Positions 37,765 to 48,859 of a stretch of DNA of 64,000 bases are shown here, piece after piece. Every line of letters starts with the position of its first letter. Within the stretch, counting starts at the first letter, position 1. The translations under genes and the position numbers were made by a program. Source of the stretch: Tachypleus tridentatus (lineage: Eukaryota > Arthropoda > Merostomata > Xiphosura > Limulidae); contig NC_134830.1 of assembly GCF_004210375.1 (NCBI RefSeq), positions 2,356,001-2,420,000 on the forward strand, in the 5' to 3' direction. The notes under the pieces were generated by a model that saw only the letters and a list, made by a program, of their open reading frames with translations, did no database searches and was not told where the DNA came from.

Positions 37765-39195
37765 CATTTGTGTTAGTTATTGAAGTGTGGGACTCATGGC
37801 AGGAGGAGTGCTGTGTCTGTGTTAGTTATTGAAGTGTGGGACTCATGGCAGGAGGAGTGCTGTGTCTGTGTTAGTTATTGAAGTGTGGGACTCATGACAG
37901 GAGGAGTGCTGTGTCTGTGTTAGTTATTGAAGTGTGAGACTCATGGCAGGAGGAGTGCTGTGTCTGTGTTAGTTATTGAAGTGTGGGACTCATGGCAGGA
38001 GGAGTGCTGTGTCTGTGTTAGTTATTGAAGTGTGGGACTCATGGCAGGAGGAGTGCTGTGTCTGTGTTAGTTATTGAAGTGTGGGACTCATGACAGGAGG
38101 AGTGCTATGTCTGTGTTAGTTGTTGCTGTGTCTGTGTTAGTGTGATGGCAGGAGGAGTGCTGTGTCTGTGTTAGTTATTGAAGTGTGGGACTCATGACAG
38201 GAGGCTGTGTCTGTGTTAGTGAAGTGTGGAACTCATGTGTGTCTGTGTTAGTTATTGAAGTGTGGGACTCATGACAGGAGGAGTGCTGTGTCTGTGTTAG
38301 TTATTGAAGTGTGGAACTCATGACAGGAGGAGTGCTGTGTCTGTGTTAGTTATTGAAGTGTGGGACTCATGGCAGGAGGAGTGCTGTGTCTGTGTTAGTG
38401 TACTCATGGCAGGAGGAGTGCTGAAGTGTGGGACTCATGGCAGGAGGAGTGCTGTGTCTGTGTTAGTTATTGAAGTGTGGGACTCATGGCAGGAGGAGTG
38501 CTATGTCTGTGTTACTTATTGAAGTGTGGGACTCATGACAGGAGGAGTGCTGTGTCTGTGTTAGTTATTGAAGTGTGGGACTCATGACAGGAAGAGTGCT
38601 GTGTCTGTGTTAGTTATTGAAGTGTGGAACTCATGACAGGAGGAGTGCTGTGTCTGTGTTAGTTATTGAAGTGTGGGACTCATAGCAGGAGGAGTGCTGT
38701 GTCTGTGTTAGTTATTGAAGTGTGGGACTCATGGCAGGAGGAGTGCTGTGTCTGTGTTAGTTATTGAAGTGTGGGACTCATGGCAGGAGGAGTGCTGTGT
38801 CTGTGTTAGTTATTGAAGTGTGGGACTCATGGCAGGAGGAGTTCTGTGTCTGTGTTAGTTATTGAAGTGTGGGACTCATGGCAGGAGGAGTGCTATGTCT
38901 GTGTTACTTATTGAAGTGTGGGACTCATGACAGGAGGAGTGCTGTGTCTGTGTTAGTTATTGAAGTGTGGGACTCATGACAGGAGGAGTGCTTTGTCTGT
39001 GTTAGTTATTGAAGTGTGGGACTCATGACAGGAGGAGTGCTGTGTCTGTGTTAGTTATTGAAGTGTGGGGCTCATGACAGGAGGAGTGCTATGTCTGTGT
39101 TAGATATTGAAGTGTGGGACTCATGACAGGAGGAGTGCTATGTCAGTGTTAGTTATTGAAGTGTGGACTCATGGCAGGAAGAGTGCTGTGTCACT
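37765..39195. repeat. 49-bp minisatellite
   Basis: About 29 units of 49 bp, core gttattgaagtgtgggactc then atggcaggaggagtgctgtg and tctgtgtta. Common variants are atgacagg/atggcagg and gctatg/gctgtg. Units between 38115 and 38430 contain internal deletions and rearrangements. Confidence 0.95.
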
Positions 39196-39422
39196 TCACC
39201 TCTCCATCTGGAGTGGATAAAACTTAACAAAAATCACCTCAAATTATCACCCAACCTAGCAAACAGGTAAAAACGGGAGTAAACAGCTCAGTACTAAATG
39301 ATAACAAACATTACATCCAGTAGGTGGCTCTTCAGTGTGAATAATGGTAAAATTCGAAGATTCTAGTAAAACGTAACGTCTAGAATATTACCCCCTCAAT
39401 TACTCTTCATAAAGAATTATGG

Positions 39423-39542
39423 AGAAACATCGAAATGTTCACCCAACCACACACTCTACAAAGAAACATCGAAATGTTCACCCAACCACACACTCTACAA
39501 AGAAACATGGAAATGTTCACCCAACCACACACTCTACAAAAA
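39423..39542. repeat. 39-bp tandem repeat, 3 units
   Basis: Three copies of gaaacat(c/g)gaaatgttca then cccaaccacacactctac. The gaaacatcgaaatgttc core is itself partly palindromic. Confidence 0.93.
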
Positions 39543-39589
39543 AAGTCTCTTTTTATCCTTCGCTTCTTCCAACTTTCTTTAGTCTATAC

Positions 39590-40640
39590 TCCAAAACGAC
39601 GATCCTCACCACAGCAACCCACCTGGAGGTGTGTTTTCTTTCCTCAGCGTGCTGTGCTCTTATGGAATAAATGGCCTGCCGTTCTTCCTTTTGGCCTTGG
39701 TGTCCAGACACAGCTGACTCAACTGGGTCTTTCGTTGGCTGACATTGTTGTCTCTATTGGTCAGCTCATCACACCATGGCTTATTACCATTCGTACCTGT
39801 GACCTTCCTTTCAGCCACCCGATGAAGACAGATACTCCATATTAATAGTTCTGTCTTCTATATTTGTGAGCATCGTTCAAACCATTATTTCCATTCCCAT
39901 TTATACAGATGCTTCGACATCAGGTGTCTCTGTAAGCTCTGCCATGACTCGGTCATTTCTCATAAAATCCCCTCTACAGTTTCTGTGTTCACTGCTGAAT
40001 CGTAAGTCATTTCTCTTATCCTGGATCACATAAAAGCAATGCAGTACACCAATTGTACTACCTATACTGAATTTTTTAGCTCTCTACGGGTCATGGAATC
40101 GCTTCATGTTAGTTATCATTCTGTTTTCGTCGATATTTAAAACTGACTGGCCCACTTCTTTTTATCATCTATTTCTATCCAGCTTTTCTGAATACCACAT
40201 CAGTATTCGCGGAAATAAATTTGTTGACACCTCAGTTAAGTTTGTCTTGCTGTCGTGTACAATATATAGACTACAGTTCTGTATTGAATACAGATTGCTG
40301 TCGTGTACAATATATAGACTACAGTTCTGTATTGAATACTCAGCTTCGCGCCAGTTGACAGCTGACTTGTAATGAACAACATGATAACAAGTTCTTCCAG
40401 TTAAAACTCTCTATTGATCATCTTGTTTGTGTAAGGATCAGAAGGAGAAAGTTGTTCTAACTAGACTACACATTGGTCACAGTTTTTTAACTCATCGTTT
40501 TCTTTTATCTGGGACTGATGCACCAATGTGTTGTCTGTGTGACATTCAAGTCACAATAGCTCATGTTTTACTCTCATAATGTCGTTACAACTGTGAGTGG
40601 CTGCGCCATTTTAAACATGTTTCTTCTACAAGTTTATCTT
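39590..40640 (+). pseudogene. Non-LTR retrotransposon C-terminal (RNase H) remnant
   Basis: Segments in order, in shifting frames: LPFGLGVQTQLTQLGLSL, then PWLITIRTCDLPFSHPMKTD (39660-39840), a stretch usual between RT and RNase H in I/Jockey-like elements. RNase H pieces follow: YTDAST (first catalytic Asp, about 39892), FTAES (catalytic Glu), TYTEFFSSLRVMES, where the third catalytic Asp of a YTDS-type motif reads Glu, and EYHISIRGNKFVDTSVK (ISIRGNE.AD-like). Past a small duplication comes VVLTRLHIGHSFLTHRFLLS then GTDAPMCCLCDIQVTIAHVL, the C-terminal CCHC-like region. Stops and frameshifts throughout make it dead. No RT domain lies upstream in the window. Confidence 0.78.
40248..40341. repeat. 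47-bp duplication inside the RNase H remnant
   Basis: ttgctgtcgtgtacaatata then tagactacagttctgtattg occurs twice in tandem, 47 bp apart. The duplication disrupts the RNase H sequence. Confidence 0.93.
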
Positions 40641-40667
40641 TGACGATGGACAGTGTCGTTCGCGAAG

Positions 40668-40866
40668 TGTCTCAGGGGGTTATTGTGTCGTGCCTCACTC
40701 AGATGGTTAATGTGTCGTGCCTCACTCAGATGGTTATTGTGTGGTGCTTCACTCAGATGGTTATTGTGTGGTGCCTAACTCAGATGGTTATTGTGTCGTG
40801 CCTAACTCAGATGGTGCAGGGCCCCATTCAAAAGGTTATTGTGAGATGCTTCATTCAGAAGGTTAC
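40668..40866. repeat. 27-bp tandem repeat, about 7 units
   Basis: Units of 27 bp: cagatggttattgtgtcgtg then cctcact. The last units become attcaaaaggttattgtgag and similar. One frame gives a repeated SDGYCVVPH-like peptide with no supporting context. Confidence 0.9.
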
Positions 40867-41029
40867 AAGGAGCGCAGTTTTTCCTTCAACAATCTTTGTT
40901 CATCAAACTTCCTCTTTCATCATAAATGAAAAACAAACACACATTGCAAAACTAGAACCACTTATGAAGTACCGCCTCCAACGACCAATGAGAATGATTC
41001 AACTTGAGATATGAATTAACCCTGTAAAC

Positions 41030-41785
41030 TGATGTGACCCATACAATAATAATGGTTCTTGACCCTATAATATGACATGACCTATCTATACAGTTACGAT
41101 GGTTGTTTAGCTTGTAATCTGATATGACTTATGCAGTTATGATGGTTGTTGACCCTGTAAACTGATGTGACCTATACAATTATGATAGTTGTTGACCCTG
41201 AAATATGACATGACCTATACAGTTATGATGGTTGTTGACCCTGTAAACTGATGTGACCTATACAATTATGATAGTTGTTGACCCTGAAATATAACATGAC
41301 CTATACAGTTATGATAGCTGTTGACCCTGTAAACTGATCTGACCTATACAGTTATGATAGCTGTTGACGTTGTAAACTGATCTGACCTATACAGTTATGA
41401 TAGCTGTTGACGTTGTAAACTGATCTGACCTATACAGTTATGATAGCTGTTGACCCTGTAAACTGATCTGACCTATACAGTTATGATAGCTGTTGACGTT
41501 GTAAACTGATCTGACCTATACAGTTATGATAGTTGTTCACCCTGTACACTGATCTGACCTATACAGTTATGATAGCTGTTGACCCTGTAAACTGATCTGA
41601 CCTATACAGTTATGATAGCTGTTGACCCTGTAAACTGATCTGACCTATACAGTTATGATAGCTGTTGACGTTGTAAACTGATCTGACCTATACAGTTATG
41701 ATAGTTGTTCACCCTGTACACTGATCTGACCTATACAGATATGATAGCTGTTGACCCTGTAAACTGATCTGACCTTTACAGTTCC
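41030..41785. repeat. 43-bp minisatellite
   Basis: About 17 units of 43 bp: gacctatacagttatgatag then ctgttgaccctgtaaactga. Two main monomer types carry gaccctg or gacgttg, and left-edge units are more diverged. Confidence 0.94.
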
Positions 41786-42407
41786 CCATGCCTCTCTATG
41801 ATTAATGTGTTGGTAGATGACCACTGATTAGAGAACAATTATAAAAATATTGGTTTGTGAAGAAAACACTTAGTTATCAACGTTTTCTGCAACCAAGAAA
41901 ATTCATAAAACAAGAGAATTTTCCATCCAGGATTAGAATCTTCTATCATTTATGTGTCTGGCATACCAGTGTAAAACAGATTACACAGCATCCTCCATTA
42001 ACCACAGTAATTCTTCATGTGACAGAGCCAAAGACAATTTCCATTTATGGACTTCCCAGCGCTGGAGGTTGAGGAAATAGTTAGTTTAAACGTACTTTGG
42101 GATCAGCTACTGGTTCAGTGAAACACGGGGAATTTCCCTCTCTCCTTCCCGTCACGTGGTTTACACAGAAGAAACCAGACACCTACCCCTTCCCCCATAG
42201 CCCGAGCAGTCATTCTGGCTGTAAGATGAAAATTGTAGAATCAGTGAGAGGTTAGCCCGGGAGTATGCTTTCTTCAACACAACAAATGTAACACAAAACT
42301 AGCCTCTCTGTGATCTTAAGGTTACACAAACAAAGGTCGTAACAAGAGTGACAGCGTGACCTGCAAAATATACTTCAAAACCCATAAAGGTCGGAATTCA
42401 CCAAATA
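41786..42407. other. Spacer without a recognised feature
   Basis: Unique sequence. A 71-codon frame at 41857-42072 has no splice context or recognised relatives. Confidence 0.45.
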
Positions 42408-44885
42408 GGATAAGCAGAAAGCTATAAAACAGTTCAATATAATAACTAGACAGCTATAAAATAGTTCAATATAATAACCAGACAGCTATAAAACAGTTCA
42501 ATATAATAACTAGACAGCTATAAAACAGTTCAATATAATAACCAGACAGCTGTAAAACAGTTCAATATAATAACTAGACAGCTATAAAATAGTTCAATAT
42601 AATAACTAGACAGCTATAAAACAGTTCAATATAATAACCAGACAGCTGTAAAACAGTTCAATATAATAACCAGACAGCTATAAAATAGTTCGATATAATA
42701 ACCAGACAGTTGTAAAATAGTTCAATATAATAACCAGACAGCTGTAAAATAGTTCAATATAATAACCAGACAGCTATAAAACAGTTCAATATAATAACCA
42801 GACAGTCATAAAATAGTTCAATATAATAACCAGACAGCTATAAAACAGTTCAATATAATAACTAGACAGCTATAAAATAGTTCAATATAATAACCAGACA
42901 GCTATAAAACAGTTCAATATAATAACCAGACAGCTATAAAACAGTTCAATATAATAACCAGACAGCTGTAAAACAGTTCAATATAATAACCAGACAGCTA
43001 TAAAATAGTTCAATATAATAACCAGACAGTTGTAAAATAGTTCAATATAATAACCAGACAGCTGTAAAATAGTTCAATATAATAACCAGACAGCTATAAA
43101 ACAGTTCAATATAATAACCAGACAGTCATAAAATAGTTCAATATAATAACCAGACAGCTGTAAAATAGTTCAATATAATAACCAGACAGCTATAAAACAG
43201 TTCAATATAATAACCAGACAGTCATAAAATAGTTCAATATAATAACCAGACAACTATAAAATAGTTCAATAAAATAACCAGACAGCTGTAAAACAGTTCA
43301 ATATAATAACCAGACAGCTATAAAATAGTTCAATATAATAACCAGACAGCTATAAAACAGTTCAATATAATAACCAGACAGTCATAAAATAGTTCAATAT
43401 AATAACCAGACAGCTGTAAAATAGTTCAATATAATAACCAGACAGCTATAAAATAGTTTAATATAATAACCAGACAGCTATAAAATAGTTCAATATAATA
43501 ACCAGACAGCTGTAAAATAGTTCAATATAATAACCAGACAGCTATAAAACAGTTCAATATAATAACCAGACAGTCATAAAATAGTTCAATATAATAACCA
43601 GACAGTCATAAAATACTTCAATATAATAACCAGACAGCTGTAAAATAGTTCAATATAATAACCAGACAGCTATAAAACAGTTCAATATAATAACCAGACA
43701 GTCGTAAAATAGTTCAATATAATAACCAGACAGTCATAAAATAGTTCAATATAATAACCAGACAGCTATAAAATAGTTTAATATAATAACCAGACAGCTA
43801 TAAAATAGTTCAATATAATAACCAGACAGCTGTAAAATAGTTCAATATAATAACCAGACAGCTATAAAACAGTTCAATATAATAACCAGACAGTCATAAA
43901 ATAGTTCAATATAATAACCAGACAGTCATAAAATACTTCAATATAATAACCAGACAGCTGTAAAATAGTTCAATATAATAACCAGACAGCTATAAAACAG
44001 TTCAATATAATAACCAGACAGTCATAAAATAGTTCAATATAATAACCAGACAGTCATAAAATAGTTCAATATAATAACCAGACAGCTATAAAATAGTTTA
44101 ATATAATAACCAGACAGCTATAAAATAGTTCAATATAATAACCAGACAGCTGTAAAATAGTTCAATATAATAACCAGACAGCTATAAAACAGTTCAATAT
44201 AATAACCAGACAGTCATAAAATAGTTCAATATAATAACCAGACAGCTATAAAATAGTTCAATATAATAACCAGACAGCTGTAAAATAGTTCAATATAATA
44301 ACCAGACAGCTATAAAACAGTTCAATATAATAACTAGACAGCTATAAAACAGTTCAATATAATAACCAGACAGCTGTAAAACAGTTCAATATAATAACCA
44401 GACAGCTATAAAATAGTTCAATATAATAACCAGACAGTTGTAAAATAGTTCAATATAATAACCAGACAGCTGTAAAATAGTTCAATATAATAACCAGACA
44501 GCTATAAAACAGTTCAATATAATAACCAGACAGTCATAAAATAGTTCAATATAATAACCAGACAGTCATAAAATAGTTCAATATAATAACCAGACAACTA
44601 TAAAATAGTTCAATAAAATAACCAGACAGCTGTAAAACAGTTCAATATAATAACCAGACAGCTATAAAAGAGTTCAATATAATAACCAGACAGCTATAAA
44701 ATAGTTCAATATAATAACCAGACAGCTATAAAACAGTTCAATATAATAACCAGACAGTCATAAAATAGTTCAATATAATAACCAGACAGCTGTAAAATAG
44801 TTCAATATAATAACCAGACAGCTATAAAATAGTTCAATATAATAACCAGACAGCTGTAAAACAGTTCAATATAATAACTAGATAG
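42408..44885. repeat. 32-bp minisatellite with higher-order units
   Basis: About 77 units of 32 bp: agttcaatataataaccaga then cagctataaaat. Monomers fall into types with gctata, gctgta, gtcata or gttgta. Rare variants recur at fixed spacings: aaatacttca at 43611 and 43931 (10 units), and caataaaataacc at 43268 and 44611 (42 units). Blocks of monomers have therefore been duplicated. Confidence 0.95.
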
Positions 44886-45520
44886 CTGCTGATTAGATGG
44901 ATAGTAACCCATAAAACAGAACCTCCACGCTAGTAGATTGGTACCACACTCACATCTTATAATAGAAAGAGTGGTGGTGAGTGCATTTGAACACGGATTG
45001 CATGGTACGAAATTGAAAGCTGCACCAGGATTCATGAGATTCCATTTCTTACATCTTTTTGTTTTTAAGAATCACAACATTCTACGTTAAAATCTAAAAT
45101 AGTGAATATACAGAACATTGTGACTGAATTTTAATTTAAAGTTGTCGACAGTCGTTTCACTGAATATACATGTTTGTATTATTGATAGATTACTAAGTGT
45201 TTTGTTGAAGTAAACTGTTGGGTCTCACGAATTATTGTCTTTTATTAATATTTATTAGGCTATAAATAGATCTCAGTAAACTTATAATTAATTATATAGG
45301 TGTTAAACGACTTTATGGACAGTTATAGAAGCTTTGATAGTTGAGTAATTTTAGGTCGTGGACCTTAAAAATCAACTGAATGTATCTGCTAGTTTTGTAT
45401 AGTTCTTAACTCTGTGATGTTTACTGCATTGTTGTGGACGAGAAACACCTAAAATCAGTTTTACACAACTCAGTGTTATTCAGAAGCACAGTGCTATGTC
45501 TGAGGACTTAAAACACTGAA
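44886..45520. other. Spacer without a recognised feature
   Basis: Unique sequence. A 77-codon - strand frame at its left edge runs into the repeat array and has no exon boundaries I can support. Confidence 0.45.
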
Positions 45521-45592
45521 AACCGGGTTTTTAGCTGTGGTGGACAGCACAAGATGGCCTATTTGGTAGCTTTGTGCTTAACTGTAAACAAC
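45521..45592 (+). mobile_element. SINE 3' fragment
   Basis: accgggtttttagctgtggt, ggacagcacaagatggccta, tagctttgtgcttaactgta. This is the B-box-to-tail part of the SINE family seen at 16617 and 18379, 5'-truncated. Confidence 0.65.
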
Positions 45593-46066
45593 GAGGACAC
45601 AACTCAGAAAATACTGGTGTGAGTTCGAAGTTTACTGTGCGAACTGTTAGGTTCTTGTTGAATGAAAAACACAGTTAGATTTGATTGTGTAGATTTTCTG
45701 TAGTTTGTAACTTCTGTTACAGCAATTTGAGTGTCCCCTAGTGTTTAATTAAGATAATTCAAGGAAGGTGGAAAACGAAAGCGTTGTAGAAACAATCTGT
45801 TTATTAGTTGTTAAGCCCGAAGCTGCACAATAGGTTATCTGTACTATGTACACCACGGGTATCGAAATCTAATTTTTTAAAGTTGCACAAACGAAGGTAA
45901 AGTAAGTACAGAAGTCAGTAGCATCATATATGATTTACACATTTCGGGGACACATGAATTTTATTGAGAATAGCTTGTCCCTTTAAAAGACGATTTAACA
46001 AAGTTTGAAAATATGGCCTCTTAAAAAAAATTACCAAAATGTGTAACTAAAGTCAGTAAATCCAAA
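45593..46066. other. Spacer without a recognised feature
   Basis: Unique AT-rich sequence upstream of the metallothionein gene and its flanking SINE. Nothing is supported. Confidence 0.45.
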
Positions 46067-46275
46067 GGGTTTGTTTGTTTTGAATTTCACACAAAGCTAC
46101 TCGAGGGCTACCTGCTCTAACCGTCTCTAATTTAGCAGTGTAAGACTAGAGAGAAGGCAGCTAGTCATCACCATCCACCGCCAACTCTTTGGCTACACTT
46201 TTACCAACGAATAGTGGGATTAACCGTAATGTTATAACGCACCCACGGCTGAAAGGACGAGCACGTTTGGTGCGT
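46067..46275 (-). mobile_element. SINE of the 56267 family, head missing
   Basis: Read on the - strand it shares the body and tail of the full-length copy at 56267-56540: ttggtaaaagtgtagcc, ggcggtggatggtgatgact, agctgccttctctctagtct, then ctcgagtagctttgtgtgaa and a caaacaaac tail. The tRNA-like head is absent. Confidence 0.85.
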
Positions 46276-46486
46276 CCGGAAGAGTCCAAAGGGACTTTGT
46301 ATTTTCTAACGTACTTGTTAAATAAAACAAAATTAATGGGTTTATTGTTATGATTATTTCTGTATCTCTCCGTTTGTGTGCGCGTGCTCGTGTCTCTCTT
46401 TGTTCACATGGGTGAGTTAATGCCTGTCTGCGACTCATTTAATTGTCTACAACTTTATTCAGGAATGTGAGGCTGTGTCATCGTTT

Positions 46487-46652
46487 CCACGTGGTTGATT
46501 TCACTGTGGAACGTGCAGGACGTCACGTGCATACGCCCTTGGCGCGCCAATTTTCTGACGTCATAATTGGCTGGTGTTGAAATTGTGAGACTCCATTCAT
46601 TGGTTTGTGCACACGAGACGCAACTTCTTCACACTGCACGAAAATTATATAC
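46487..46652 (+). promoter_or_regulatory. Putative metallothionein promoter
   Basis: Upstream of the first ATG lie palindromic E-boxes ccacgtgg (46487) and cacgtg (46524), a perfect cAMP-response palindrome tgacgtca (46556), inverted CCAAT boxes (attggc 46566, attgg about 46599) and one metal-response core tgcacac (46608-46614), fitting the TGCRCNC consensus bound by MTF-1. A TATA-like ttatatac lies at 46645-46652. A start about 25-30 bp downstream would give a 5' UTR near 80 nt with no earlier ATG. Only one clear MRE core is seen, whereas strongly metal-induced genes usually have several. Confidence 0.5.
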
Positions 46653-46755
46653 ACAAAACTTCTGTTATATTAAGCGCCTATTTTGAAAATTGTTCAGTTG
46701 GTTGGAAATCGAGAATAGTTTCTGTACTCAACTTTTTTATCTAATAATTCCTGTC

Positions 46756-47859
46756 ATGCCAGATCCCGCCTGTCAGTGTAGCGGTAAGTATAGTAGTTGG
46801 TTTTGTTGTCTGGGGAGCTATAATACTACAAATCAGGGTTCGATACCCGTGGTGAGGGAAGAACAAATAGTCCATTGTGTAGCTCTGTGATTAATAGCAA
46901 ACAAACAAAAACGTTTTTTTATAAATATTATATTACGTTAAAACGAGACGCACGCTGTGTGTGTGTCCTTTGTTTAGGCAAGTATCTTGTACCTTGAATA
47001 ACACGTGTACTATTCTGTCGGTTAGTGGTTACTGATTTTTACTTCGGGCTTTACCCTATTTTAACTGATACAGTTAGGTTTGAACAGAACTCTGCTTTCC
47101 ACGTGAAAAGATGTTTGATTCTACTTGTTCCAAGACGCAAGTAAAATGGTAGATTTTAAGAAAGACAAGTGTTATACTCGTTTTCTCAAGGCGGTTGGTA
47201 TGGGTGCTAACTTGTACTTTAATTGAATTTCTAATACCCCTACTAGGAGTCTTGACTGCGTTTTTACTTCAAGTGGGTTTCTCGTCATCACGAAGTGTTA
47301 GACGTGAAGGAGACAAATGCGAGATAGCTCTTAAGTTTAAATCATTAAAACTGTTTTGTTTTGATTTCAAGCTCACTTATTTTTTCTCTTAGAAAAGTGT
47401 GTGTGTGAAGAACAATGCACGTGCAACAAAGAGGGAGGCTGCGAGTGTCCCACGTGCACCAAAAAATGTACAGATGATACGCGATGTCCACGTAAGTATT
47501 AAACATGTGTTGCCAAGACTGATAGTTTGGTTCGTTGAAGTGTAGAAAATAAGTCCTTAAATTAAATGACTGACGTAATCAAAAACTAAGAACGTGCTGT
47601 GTGTTAATGGAACTTTGTTTTATTAAATATATTTAAATCTGAAATTTAACTCGTTCATATTTGTACCAGAACCACGACTCTGTATGAACATCTTCCAGCA
47701 TAAGAAAGGGCGAGAATTTTAGTTCATTTTTCTATTAACGATCAGTATATGGACAAGCTTTGATTTAGTTTGTACATTAGAGACTCGTAATAGAAACCTT
47801 CTCTTGTTTTAGAAGACAAAGACTGCGGTTCCGAATCAACGGGTGACCCTCAGAAGTGA
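46756..47859 (+). CDS. Metallothionein, three exons
   Basis: Coding exons 46756-46783, 47393-47491 and 47813-47859 join at GT-AG introns (gtaagta...ctcttag; gtaagta...gttttag), both in phase 1, giving 57 residues and TGA. The protein begins MPDPACQCSEKCVCEEQC and has cysteines at 6, 8, 12, 14, 18, 20, 26, 28, 31, 35, 41 and 47: four CxC and one CxCxxC arrangement. It has no aromatic, His, Leu or Ile residues, which is diagnostic of metallothioneins. These bind Zn, Cu or Cd in thiolate clusters in the cytosol for metal storage and detoxification. The MPDP start resembles arthropod forms. The ATG is the first after the TATA box and has G at -3. The acidic tail (GSESTGDPQK) is cysteine-free. A SINE and a Penelope terminal-repeat fragment lie in intron 1. 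Confidence 0.88.
46810..46912 (+). mobile_element. SINE in metallothionein intron 1
   Basis: gtctggggagctataatact, then aaatcagggttcgatacccg (good B box), then aatagtccattgtgtagctc, ending in agcaaacaaacaaa. This is the SINE family of 18379. The A-box-like agtgtagcggtaagt sits 20 bp further upstream than expected, at 46775-46789, overlapping the end of exon 1 and its splice donor. The SINE may therefore begin inside exon 1 with a 20-bp insertion, or be 5'-truncated with a chance match. Confidence 0.8.
47189..47295 (+). mobile_element. Penelope terminal-repeat fragment in metallothionein intron 1
   Basis: ttggtatgggtgctaac, tgtactttaattgaatttct, aatacccctac and ttttacttcaagtgggtttc match, in order, the Penelope terminal repeat at 27230-27320. 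A small inverted repeat (ggtatggg...taataccc) is retained. No coding part is present. Confidence 0.7.
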
Positions 47860-48014
47860 CCAATGAGTCGAGTATCTGCGGTATGATGCCACCAGAGGGA
47901 CCAAAGAGACAATATCAATTGCAAATGTGACCTGTGTTTAGTTCAGATAATAATTTATTTACAGAAACAACCTTTGTTTATTGTTTTAAATATATCGAGA
48001 TAAAAAACTTGGAA

Positions 48015-48030
48015 AATAAAATTTAATAAA
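48015..48030 (+). terminator. Polyadenylation signals of the metallothionein gene
   Basis: Two AATAAA hexamers, at 48015-48020 and 48025-48030, lie about 155-170 bp after the stop codon and are the first canonical signals downstream. Confidence 0.6.
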
Positions 48031-48544
48031 AAATTCTGGCTTTAGTGTTAGTTGTGTTCGAATAGAATAAAATTCGCTCACCTTGTCTATCGCAGGATTT
48101 AGGGTCGGAGTTTAAAACGTTATAAAGGTTTGTGTAGAAAGGTACTTGAGCAATCACTACTTTTGAAAGTTAAGGAAACTAAGTATGATTATACAAACAT
48201 TTAGATATATATTTACAGGAACTACAAACCTCCTTACACCTCAGAAATAATCATATACAAGGTTCATTGAACTCTAACCGTGTGTTTAATACCACGTGGA
48301 AATGTTATGTACGCATGACAAAAAATCTGTTTAAATGTAAGCTCTCTGAAAGCTATTACTCCCAGAAACTCTGCCCTAGGCGCGGCTGTTTGTGATAGTA
48401 ACTACTGATTGAAGTATTCATACTTCATTTAAAAAAAAAAAAAAACTGTAGAAAAATTTAGGTTTCTGAAAATTCTGCACTAGACGAGTGGGGTTGTGGC
48501 CTTCAGTGAGACGTACCTCATTATACCAAGGCGACCCACCCACC
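48031..48544. other. Intergenic DNA without a recognised feature
   Basis: Unique sequence with a 15-bp A run near 48431 and a short (cccacc) stretch near 48536-48550. No gene is supported. Confidence 0.5.
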
Positions 48545-48665
48545 CACCCCTACACGCTGCTACAGCGGTAAGTACACGAATTTACAACTCTAAAATCAGA
48601 CGTTCGATTTCTCTCGGTTGGCTCAGCAGATAGCCCGATGTGGCTTAACAAGTTGCACACGCACA
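48545..48665 (+). mobile_element. tRNA-derived SINE
   Basis: A box gctacagcggtaagtac, then gaatttacaactctaaaatc, a mutated B box (acgttcgatttctct) and the tail ggctcagcagatagcccgat-gtggctta, ending in a (cacacg) stretch. Head spacing equals that of the copy at 18379. Confidence 0.8.
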
Positions 48666-48859
48666 CGCACAAAATGATTCAAGGTCCAGTGGTCAAATGT
48701 ATTACTGATATAAACTGTAATGTTTTTAGTAGATTAAAAGTGGTAACGTTTATTGAAACAGTTTTTTTTTTTTAACTCTTATTACAAAAGTGTTTTCAAA
48801 TAAAATATAATCAAACCATTACTAGTGAAAAGTTGTGTCCTTGTTGTGAGCAGAGAACT

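Noticed and set aside
41857-42072. A 71-codon + frame
   Set aside because: No recognised motif, no exon boundaries and no neighbouring exons.
44802-45035. A 77-codon - strand frame with several cysteines
   Set aside because: Half of it is the 32-bp repeat in reverse; the unique part has no acceptor or donor that I can support.
46690-46890. A 66-codon frame with a 22-residue N-terminal extension before MPDPACQC
   Set aside because: The frame starts at TTG, not ATG, and reads through the gtaagta donor. The metallothionein starts at the ATG at 46756.
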